Below, piece after piece: positions 40,270 through 50,008 of a stretch of DNA of 64,000 bases; position 1 is the stretch's first letter; each line of letters starts with the position of its first letter. A program made the translations under genes and the position numbers. The DNA comes from Amaranthus tricolor (Eukaryota; Streptophyta; Magnoliopsida; Caryophyllales; Amaranthaceae), in assembly GCF_026212465.1 (NCBI RefSeq), contig NC_080057.1, forward strand, positions 20,034,462 through 20,098,461, read 5' to 3'. The notes under the pieces were generated by a model. It ran no database searches. It was given only the letters and a program-made list of their open reading frames with translations, and was not told the DNA's origin.

Positions 40270-41035
40270 TGAAAGCGCAAGCCTCAAAGAGGTATAACAA
40301 AGAAAAACAAATGAAAAATATAATGCAAAATGAGAACACAAGTGTTTATGAGGTATCTTGAATACCTCCCCCTCAAATGTAGTTTATTATAATGAATTCA
40401 ACAATTACAAGTATAATAAACTCCCTTATCTTGAGAACAATCTCTCAAGATCACAAATACTAGAGCAAAGTAAGAACACTCTCAAGTTTCTAACAATGCA
40501 ATAGCCCTCTCAACAATATGTGTGTTTGTGGTGTATAATACTATGAGTGATGAATCCTATTTATAGGCAAGGCATTCATTACCCTTAGTATTCCCTCATA
40601 AATCACCATAAACTCACAATTAACATCCAATTAACTACGACAATAAACATTACAATAAACAATAGAAGTAATGCACCACATAATTGCATAGCCATTTCAC
40701 ATTCTGACGAATATCAGAATCCAATGTAGCCTTCTGAACTTCCGCTCGATTCGAGCCACTACCTCGCTCGGTCGAGCGAGCTTCCAGAGAAGCTACTGAC
40801 TTGTTCTGCACACATTGCTCGACCTGTTGCTCGACCGAGCGGTTGTTCGAGCCACTCACAGTCAGCCTCTCTTCTACTTGCTTTGATCAAACAATTCTCA
40901 TCAACCGTTCCAAACCTTAAACCACCCATATTCGACACATCTTTATCGACCCTCTCTAAAGTACAAGACAAAGCATGTTCGACTATATGTTTAAAGTGAA
41001 CGTCATCACTAAGATTATTGGCACTTGCTCTAACA
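40270..41035 (-). repeat. LTR 3 of the copia array, with 43-bp deletion
   Basis: 766 bp. Relative to LTR 2 it lacks 43 bp between two direct copies of TGCTCGACCGAGC near 40828-40842, keeping one copy. This is the signature of slippage or recombination within the LTR's GC-rich palindromic block. It otherwise matches LTR 2 (CGATTCGAG, TACTTGC). Confidence 0.93.
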
Positions 41036-42291
41036 ATCTCCCCCTCAAGTCCAATATTCTTATCCTCCTCAAAAGTAACTCTCTTTGACCCAAACACACC
41101 AACACTTTTGTGGCCTAGGCTACCACAATTAACTTGTAACTCATACAAGTTCCTCTTACTCCTTACTCCCTTCATGAGCACCATGCTCCCTCTAATGACT
41201 TTCAAAACCCCTCCACTTGCTTTGAAAGTGCATCCTTTACTCTCAAGTCTACCTAATGAAATAAGGTTCCTCTCAAACTTAGGTACATACCTTACATCAC
41301 CAAGTCTTCTCTTGACACCTCCATGAGTCTCAATAATAACCTCACCAATACCTTCTACTTTCACCTTTTCATCATTTGGTAAAGTAACAAGGCCATAATC
41401 CCCATAACTAAGCTTAGTAAATTCTTCTTTTTCACAACAAATGTGGAATGAGCAACCGGAGTCTATTACCCATTCCTTACTATGAACCACTCCCCCATCA
41501 ACTAGTAGAGCCCCATAGTCATCATCATCATCAATAAAGCCTAGAGCGGCATTCCCGCTACTCTCACTCTCATTTCTTCCACTATCCCTTAAGTTTCTCA
41601 TTCGCTTAAGGTCTTCCTTTAATTCCTTACACATCATTTGTGTGTGCCCCTTTTTCTTACAATAGTAACACTCTTTGTTACTAAGGTCACCCCTCCCTTG
41701 AGACTTACCCCTTCCTTGATATCCCTTTTCTTTGGTTCTTCCCCTATTAGAACCTTCACTAAACAAGCCCTCCCCAACATCCTTCTTTTCTTCCCCCTCT
41801 CTACTCACCATGAACATATCATTCTCTCTCAACGCCGCCAATGCTTGATCAAGAGTGATAGAATCCCTACCTATGAGCAATGTTTGGACTATGTTTCTAT
41901 AGTCCTTGGGAAGTGAAGCCAAAAGTAGTAGAGCTTGTTCTTCATCGGTTAACTTTTCATCGGCATTTAACAATTGGCACACCAACTTGTTAAATGTGTT
42001 AATGTGGTCTTGCATTGTTGTATCTTCATCCTTCATGAGTTGATACAACTCCCACCTCAAGCAAAGTTTATTATTAAGGGATTTGGAAGCATACACCGCT
42101 TGTAATTTTTCCAACAACTCACCGGGATCGGTTTCTTTCAAGTAGTGATACTTGATTTCGGGTGCAATGGCAAGCCGGATTGTGCTTACCGCCTTCTTCC
42201 TCATTTGTGTCCATCTTGCTTCTTCTACATGATTTGGTTTCTCCTTCAATAGCGCATCATCGATGCCTTGTTGCACCAAGACATCTTCCAC
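40759..42291 (-). pseudogene. Ty1/copia gag-protease ORF, copy 3
   Basis: 510 codons; shorter only because the C-terminal codons fall in LTR 3 with its 43-bp deletion, which changes the tail. Carries HTQMMCKE, MKDEDTT and NDMFMVS like copies 4-5, but EEDKNIG like copies 1-2. Same upstream frameshift. Confidence 0.85.
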
Positions 42292-42437
42292 CGAGCTCTT
42301 CCATATGAAAAATTGATTCTTCCATCAAACAATTGAATAGAGAAACTTTTCCCATCAGTCATTGTGTCTTTCTTGTTCTTTTAACCTCATTTTCACACTC
42401 CAAATAGCCCAAGACGCACTCCCGCTCTAATACCAAT

Positions 42438-43246
42438 TGAAAGCGCAAGCCTCAAAGAGGTATAACAAAGAAAAACAAATGAAAAATATAATGCAAAATG
42501 AGAACACAAGTGTTTATGAAGTATCTTGAATACCTCCCCCTCAAATGTAGTTTATTATAATGAATTCAACAATTACAAGTATAATAAACTCCCTTATCTT
42601 GAGAACAATCTCTCAAGATCACAAATACTAGAGCAAAGTAAGAACACTCTCAAGTTTCTTACAATGCAATAGCCCTCTCAACAATATGTGTGTTTGTGGT
42701 GTATAATACTATGAGTGATGAATCCTATTTATAGGCAAGGCATTCATTACCCTTAGTATTCCCTCATAAATCACCATAAACTCACAATTAACATCCAATT
42801 AACTACGACAATAAACATTACAATAAACAATAGAAGTAATGCACCACATAATTGCATAGCCATTTCACATTCTGACGAATATCAGAATCCAATGTAGCCT
42901 TCTGAACTTCCGCTCGATTCGAGCCACTACCTCGCTCGGTCGAGCGAGCTTCCAGAGAAGCTACTGACTTGTTCTGCACACATTGCTCGACCTGTTGCTC
43001 GACCGAGCCACTCCCGCTCGACCGGTCGTGCCACTCTTTGCTCGACCGAGCGGTTGTTCGAGCCACTCACAGTCAGCCTCTCTTCTAGTTGCTTTGATCA
43101 AACAACTCTCATCAACCGTTCCAAACCTTAAACCACCCATATTCGACACATCTTTATCGACCCTCTCTAAAGTACAAGACAAAGCATGTTCGACTATATG
43201 TTTAAAGTAAACGTCATCACTAAGATTATTGGCACTTGCTCTAACA
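42438..43246 (-). repeat. LTR 4 of the copia array
   Basis: 809 bp. Carries CGGTCGTGCCAC (others except LTR 5 read CGGTCGAGCCAC), GTAAACGTC and CAAACAACTC, with inner-type TAACTACGAC and CGATTCGAG. Confidence 0.93.
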
Positions 43247-44502
43247 ATCTCCCCCTCAAGTCCAATATTCCTATCCTCCTCAAAAGTAACTCTCTTTGAC
43301 CCAAACACACCAACACTTTTGTGGCCTAGGCTACCACAATTAACTTGTAACTCATACAAGTTCCTCTTACTCCTTACTCCCTTCATGAGCACCATGCTCC
43401 CTCTAATGACTTTCAAAACCCCTCCACTTGCTTTGAAAGTGCATCCTTTACTCTCAAGTCTACCTAATGAAATAAGGTTCCTCTCAAACTTAGGTACATA
43501 CCTTACATCACCAAGTCTTCTCTTGACACCTCCATGAGTCTCAATAATAACCTCACCAATACCTTCTACTTTCACCTTTTCATCATTTGGTAAAGTAACA
43601 AGGCCATAATCCCCATAACTAAGCTTAGTAAATTCTTCTTTTTCACAACAAATGTGGAATGAGCAACCGGAGTCTATTACCCATTCCTTACTATGAACCA
43701 CTCCCCCATCAACTAGTAGAGCCCCATAGTCATCATCATCATCAATAAAGCCTAGAGCGGCATTCCCGCTACTCTCACTCTCATTTCTTCCACTATCCCT
43801 TAAGTTTCTCATTCGCTTAAGGTCTTCCTTTAATTCCTTACACATCATTTGTGTGTGCCCCTTTTTCTTACAATAGTAACACTCTTTGTTACTAAGGTCA
43901 CCCCTCCCTTGAGACTTACCCCTTCCTTGATATCCCTTTTCTTTGGTTCTTCCCCTATTAGAACCTTCACTAAACAAGCCCTCCCCAACATCCTTCTTTT
44001 CTTCCCCCTCTCTACTCACCATGAACATATCATTCTCTCTCAACGCCGCCAATGCTTGATCAAGAGTGATAGAATCCCTACCTATGAGCAATGTTTGGAC
44101 TATGTTTCTATAGTCCTTGGGAAGTGAAGCCAAAAGTAGTAGAGCTTGTTCTTCATCGGTTAACTTTTCATCGGCATTTAACAATTGGCACACCAACTTG
44201 TTAAATGTGTTAATGTGGTCTTGCATTGTTGTATCTTCATCCTTCATGAGTTGATACAACTCCCACCTCAAGCAAAGTTTATTATTAAGGGATTTGGAAG
44301 CATACACCGCTTGTAATTTTTCCAACAACTCACCGGGATCGGTTTCTTTCAAGTAGTGATACTTGATTTCGGGTGCAATGGCAAGCCGGATTGTGCTTAC
44401 CGCCTTCTTCCTCATTTGTGTCCATCTTGCTTCTTCTACATGATTTGGTTTCTCCTTCAATAGCGCATCATCGATGCCTTGTTGCACCAAGACATCTTCC
44501 AC
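42961..44502 (-). pseudogene. Ty1/copia gag-protease ORF, copy 4
   Basis: 513-codon frame that translates identically to copy 5 (HTQMMCKE, MKDEDTT, NDMFMVS, EEDRNIG, tail AKSGTTGRAG). Copies 4 and 5 are therefore the most recent duplication. Same upstream frameshift as the others. Confidence 0.85.
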
Positions 44503-44648
44503 CGAGCTCTTCCATATGAAAAATTGATTCTTCCATCAAACAATTGAATAGAGAAACTTTTCCCATCAGTCATTGTGTCTTTCTTGTTCTTTTAACCTCA
44601 CTTTCACACTCCAAATAGCCCAAGACGCACTCCCGCTCTAATACCAAT

Positions 44649-45457
44649 TGAAAGCGCAAGCCTCAAAGAGGTATAACAAAGAAAAACAAATGAAAAATAT
44701 AATGCAAAATGAGAACACAAGTGTTTATGAGGTATCTTGAATACCTCCCCCTCAAATGTAGTTTATTATAATGAATTCAACAATTACAAGTATAATAAAC
44801 TCCCTTATCTTGAGAACAATCTCTCAAGATCACAAATACTAGAGCAAAGTAAGAACACTCTCAAGTTTCTAACAATGTAATAGCCCTATCAACAATATGT
44901 GTGTTTGTGGTGTATAATACTATGAGGGATGAATCCTATTTATAGGCAAGGCATTCATTACCCTTAGTATTCCCTCATAAATCACCATAAACTCACAATT
45001 AACATCCAATTAACTACGACAATAAACATTACAATAAACAATAGAAGTAATGCACCACATAATTGCATAGCCATTTCACATTCTGACGAATATCAGAATC
45101 CAATGTAGCCTTCTGAACTTCCGCTCGATTCGAGCCACTACCTCGCTCGGTCGAGCGAGCTTCCAGAGAAGCTACTGACTTGTTCTGCACACATTGCTCG
45201 ACCTGTTGCTCGACCGAGCCACTCCCGCTCGACCGGTCGTGCCACTCTTTGCTCGACCGAGCGGTTGTTCGAGCCACTCACAGTCAGCCTCTCTTCTAGT
45301 TGCTTTGATCAAACAACTCTCATCAACCGTTCCAAACCTTAAACCACCCATATTCGACACATCTTTATCGACCCTCTCTAAAGTACAAGACAAAGCATGT
45401 TCGACTATATGTTTAAAGTAAACGTCATCACTAAGATTATTGGCACTTGCTCTAACA
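44649..45457 (-). repeat. LTR 5 of the copia array
   Basis: 809 bp. Shares CGGTCGTGCCAC with LTR 4, but shares CAATGTAATAGCCCTATC and ATGAGGGATG (44873-44930) only with LTR 6. Confidence 0.93.
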
Positions 45458-46713
45458 ATCTCCCCCTCAAGTCCAATATTCCTATCCTCCTCAAAAGTAA
45501 CTCTCTTTGACCCAAACACACCAACACTTTTGTGGCCTAGGCTACCACAATTAACTTGTAACTCATACAAGTTCCTCTTACTCCTTACTCCCTTCATGAG
45601 CACCATGCTCCCTCTAATGACTTTCAAAACCCCTCCACTTGCTTTGAAAGTGCATCCTTTACTCTCAAGTCTACCTAATGAAATAAGGTTCCTCTCAAAC
45701 TTAGGTACATACCTTACATCACCAAGTCTTCTCTTGACACCTCCATGAGTCTCAATAATAACCTCACCAATACCTTCTACTTTCACCTTTTCATCATTTG
45801 GTAAAGTAACAAGGCCATAATCCCCATAACTAAGCTTAGTAAATTCTTCTTTTTCACAACAAATGTGGAATGAGCAACCGGAGTCTATTACCCATTCCTT
45901 ACTATGAACCACTCCCCCATCAACTAGTAGAGCCCCATAGTCATCATCATCATCAATAAAGCCTAGAGCGGCATTCCCGCTACTCTCACTCTCATTTCTT
46001 CCACTATCCCTTAAGTTTCTCATTCGCTTAAGGTCTTCCTTTAATTCCTTACACATCATTTGTGTGTGCCCCTTTTTCTTACAATAGTAACACTCTTTGT
46101 TACTAAGGTCACCCCTCCCTTGAGACTTACCCCTTCCTTGATATCCCTTTTCTTTGGTTCTTCCCCTATTAGAACCTTCACTAAACAAGCCCTCCCCAAC
46201 ATCCTTCTTTTCTTCCCCCTCTCTACTCACCATGAACATATCATTCTCTCTCAACGCCGCCAATGCTTGATCAAGAGTGATAGAATCCCTACCTATGAGC
46301 AATGTTTGGACTATGTTTCTATAGTCCTTGGGAAGTGAAGCCAAAAGTAGTAGAGCTTGTTCTTCATCGGTTAACTTTTCATCGGCATTTAACAATTGGC
46401 ACACCAACTTGTTAAATGTGTTAATGTGGTCTTGCATTGTTGTATCTTCATCCTTCATGAGTTGATACAACTCCCACCTCAAGCAAAGTTTATTATTAAG
46501 GGATTTGGAAGCATACACCGCTTGTAATTTTTCCAACAACTCACCGGGATCGGTTTCTTTCAAGTAGTGATACTTGATTTCGGGTGCAATGGCAAGCCGG
46601 ATTGTGCTTACCGCCTTCTTCCTCATTTGTGTCCATCTTGCTTCTTCTACATGATTTGGTTTCTCCTTCAATAGCGCATCATCGATGCCTTGTTGCACCA
46701 AGACATCTTCCAC
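45172..46713 (-). pseudogene. Ty1/copia gag-protease ORF, copy 5
   Basis: Same protein as copy 4. It is the 5'-most internal region in element orientation, directly following LTR 6. The zinc knuckle and DSG protease site are intact; the usual N-terminus is out of frame. Confidence 0.85.
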
Positions 46714-46859
46714 CGAGCTCTTCCATATGAAAAATTGATTCTTCCATCAAACAATTGAATAGAGAAACTTTTCCCATCAGTCATTGTGTCTTTCTTGTTC
46801 TTTTAACCTCACTTTCACACTCCAAATAGCCCAAGACGCACTCCCGCTCTAATACCAAT

Positions 46860-47668
46860 TGAAAGCGCAAGCCTCAAAGAGGTATAACAAAGAAAAACAA
46901 ATGAAAAATATAATGCAAAATGAGAACACAAGTGTTTATGAGGTATCTTGAATACCTCCCCCTCAAATGTAGTTTATTATAATGAATTCAACAATTACAA
47001 GTATAATAAACTCCCTTATCTTGAGAACAATCTCTCAAGATCACAAATACTAGAGCAAAGTAAGAACACTCTCAAGTTTCTAACAATGTAATAGCCCTAT
47101 CAACAATATGTGTGTTTGTGGTGTATAATACTATGAGGGATGAATCCTATTTATAGGCAAGGCATTCATTACCCTTAGTATTCCCTCATAAATCACCATA
47201 AACTCACAATTAACATCCAATTAACTATGACAATAAACATTACAATAAACAATAGAAGTAATGCACCACATAATTGCATAGCCATTTCACATTCTGACGA
47301 ATATCAGAATCCAATGTAGCCTTCTGAACTTCCGCTCGACTCGAGCCACTACCTCGCTCGGTCGAGCGAGCTTCCAGAGAAGCTACTGACTTGTTCTGCA
47401 CACATTGCTCGACCTGTTGCTCGACCGAGCCACTCCCGCTCGACCGGTCGAGCCACTCTTTGCTCGACCGAGCGGTTGTTCGAGCCACTCACAGTCAGCC
47501 TCTCTTCTAGTTGCTTTGATCAAACAACTCTCATCAACCGTTCCAAACCTTAAACCACCCATATTCGACACATCTTTATCGACCCTCTCTAAAGTACAAG
47601 ACAAAGCATGTTCGACTATATGTTTAAAGTAAACGTCATCACTAAGATTATTGGCACTTGCTCTAACA
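46860..47668 (-). repeat. LTR 6 of the copia array (5'-most in element sense)
   Basis: 809 bp, ending at TATTG. A mosaic: the part near 47090-47145 matches LTR 5 (AATGTAATAGCCCTATC, GAGGGATG). The middle (TAACTATGAC, CGACTCGAG, GGTCGAGCC) matches LTR 1, and GTAAACGTC matches LTRs 4-5. Confidence 0.93.
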
Positions 47669-47673
47669 TATTG

Positions 47674-48493
47674 GATTGAACTTTATGAAGAAAATGTGAT
47701 GATTGAAGTTGGACAAGCATGACCATCAAGGCAGCCAAGAGATTTTTCAACCAAAATTACAATAACATGAAAAATGTCACATCAACATATTTGTTCAAAA
47801 AATGTTTGTTGTCAGCCATTATAGCATGAAAAATACCACATGATGAACATACTTTGTTTGCTATTAAGAGATTTCAAAAAAAATCTCATGACTTAGTGAA
47901 CTTAGTTTTACTACAATTAAGTATGCTGTAAGATACCAACTGTTGCGACACCAACATAGAAACCAATCACCTGCAATGATGAAAAAGATTTTTTGTGTCC
48001 TTCTGGACTTGGGAGTTACAATTCCATCCTTCTGCAGCTGTTTCACTGAACTTGTCAATTTTTCATCTGCCTCTACACCGCGGGTGTTAATTTTACTGTA
48101 ATAATTAAAATTTATCTTTATTTCAAAGCTACACCATATCAAAAGACCCCCAATGAATGTATTAATTTGGTAGAAAGAATGATTCAGTGTCAGATTTCTT
48201 TATATTGATCATGGACGTATAGATTTTATTAAAGTTGTTATGTATTAGATCGAATGTTATTCTGTTGTAAATGTAACATGATATTTTTATCAATAAATTA
48301 TTATATTTCTTTTAGTAAAAAAAAATATTAATGTGAAAATCTTTTCTTTTTATTCTTGTGATAATTATTTAATTTTCGTGACTTATATAAGGAATAATTA
48401 AATTTCACCCTTTTCATTTCAAAAACAAAAATTAATAATAATTTTCACTCTTTTTAACCTAAGCTAGCCTTACCTTCAGTAAACAAATAAAAA
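47674..48493. other. Intergenic DNA with a possible gene fragment on the minus strand
   Basis: Minus-strand frame 48142-47864 contains EADEKLTSSVKQLQKDG. In another frame, after a TTGCAG acceptor near 47969, VIGFYVGVATVGIL is followed shortly by a stop. The latter resembles the start of a late membrane exon of plant ER-type Ca2+-ATPases (ECA family), but 14 residues are too few for a firm call. The rest is AT-rich with no gene. Confidence 0.35.
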
Positions 48494-49349
48494 GGATTTT
48501 TCTCACTTATACCCATGTACTTTTAAAAATTTTTAGCTGTACCCAATAAATTTACCAATTCTCAATTGTACCCAATAATTAGTAGGTTTTTCTCACTTAT
48601 ACCCACGTATTTTTAAAAATTCTCAGTTGTACCCAATAAATTTACCAATTCTCAATATACCCAATAATTAGTAGGGTTTTTCTCACTTATACCCACTACT
48701 CATGTTGGTAGCTGAAGCTGTTCAAACTTTGATCTTGGCTGACTTTTGTTATTATTACATCAAAAGGTAATTAAGCTTATTTTTTGAACTAATAACTTTT
48801 ACGTTTCGTTTAAATATTGGTATTAGAACGTGTAAATGATAATGAAAATTTAAGCTAAATTTGCAAGAAAAAAACACGTGAAGGCTATTAATCATACTTG
48901 TCTTACTCTAAAAATCATTTTTTTTATAAAATTCAGTAAAATATTTGTGGGAAAATAGTAACCACATGTGATCTCATATCGAAGAATTAGAGAGGATTAG
49001 ACAAGCATATAAACTTAATGGACTACTCCTTTTACTAATTGATTTTAGGATGAAATTCCATCGCACTTGTGTGCAATCAGCTCTCATGAGAAATTTATCA
49101 ACACTTAATTGTGGATAAAACTTACATCGCCATGAAAATAACATATTACGAAAATTTACTGAAAAAGTCATTTTATTACCGTTGTTTAGTATTTACCATC
49201 AAATGGACCGTTAAAGTCGCTACAACTTATTGAGATTGCTAATCCTTTAGATTTTGATAATATTTTTTAGGGTTTTTCTCACTTGTACCCACGTACTTTT
49301 AAAAATTCTCAGCTGTACCCAATAAATTTACCAATTCCAATAATTAGTG
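48494..49349. repeat. Left block of ~93-bp repeats flanking the mariner element
   Basis: The unit GGTTTTTCTCACTTATACCC...TGTACCCAATAATTAGTA occurs 2.3 times at 48494-48703 and once more at about 49268-49349. Between them lies about 560 bp of unrelated AT-rich DNA. The same unit occurs three times in opposite orientation just right of the mariner (53171-53453). Confidence 0.85.
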
Positions 49350-49691
49350 TTAATTTAGCAACAATAACTATTTTTTACCCACAACTTAACAACAGTTATC
49401 TTTGAGTTTTGATGGAAAATTTCCCTTCAAATGTCACGTGACTATAATCCCCAACACTTCATTTCCACCTTCCTTCATCATTTTCAATTTTCTTCTTCAC
49501 TGAGCAATTTTAAAATGGTTACTGTTCAAAGAGTAATTCTAAAAAAAAAGAGTTGATGTAAGCCATATTCACATTATAATGCTACTGGTAATTCTACAAA
49601 AAAAATTCAAAAAATATTACTAACGCCTTAAATAAATCTAACTAACTGTTGTTAAGTTGTTATTAAAAAATGGTTATTGTTGCTAAATTAA
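49350..49691. mobile_element. MITE-like inverted repeat adjoining the mariner element
   Basis: TTAATTTAGCAACAATAAC at about 49352 is inverted as GTTATTGTTGCTAAATTAA at about 49673-49691. The arms extend through CAACTTAACAACAG, about 46 bp with several mismatches. The mariner has inserted at a TA immediately at its right edge. Confidence 0.65.
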
Positions 49692-50008
49692 TACTCCCTC
49701 CTATTCAGGTGAACTGTCCCATTTGACTTTTCACGGATTTTAAGAAAAGTCAAAATGGGACCCTAAAGGAAGAGAGAGAGTAGTATTATGGGTTTTTAAT
49801 TGTAAAGATTAAGGAATTAATGATTCCCACCAAATTCCCACAAACTTAAAAGCTGATTTTTTTTGGCACCAATAGTTTGAAATTTTTTTCGCCACAATTA
49901 CATCGATAATTTAATTAAGTCCTAAATTACATAATTAAGTCCTACGTTTACAATAATGTTTGGAAATTACATAAATTTCTCAAGAGTACTAAAAATTAAA
50001 TACATCAA

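Larger units (their letters stand above)
35848..47668 (-). mobile_element. Tandem array of a gag-only Ty1/copia derivative: six LTRs, five internal regions
   Basis: LTRs and internal regions alternate with a 2211-bp period (one unit is 2168). Only the outer ends carry target duplications: TATTG at 35843-35847 and 47669-47673. In minus orientation each LTR runs TGTTAGAGC...CTTTCA. It is followed by AT and a TGGTATTAGAGC primer-binding site (initiator-Met type), a leader and a gag-protease frame. A polypurine tract CTTGAGGGGGAGAT then abuts the next LTR. Integrase, reverse transcriptase and RNase H are absent, so each 1402-bp internal region is a deletion derivative needing enzymes in trans (TR-GAG-like). 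One outer duplication for six LTRs means a single integration that then expanded by unequal LTR recombination, or insertion of a concatemer. Confidence 0.95.

Noticed and set aside
36393..47632. Plus-strand frames of 75, 92 and 102 codons in every copia unit
   Set aside because: Antisense shadows of the gag-protease frame, repeated because the unit is repeated.
35848..47668. CRISPR-like interpretation of the regular repeat array
   Set aside because: The repeats are 0.8-kb LTRs with 1.4-kb coding spacers, a plant retrotransposon, not short repeats with unique spacers.
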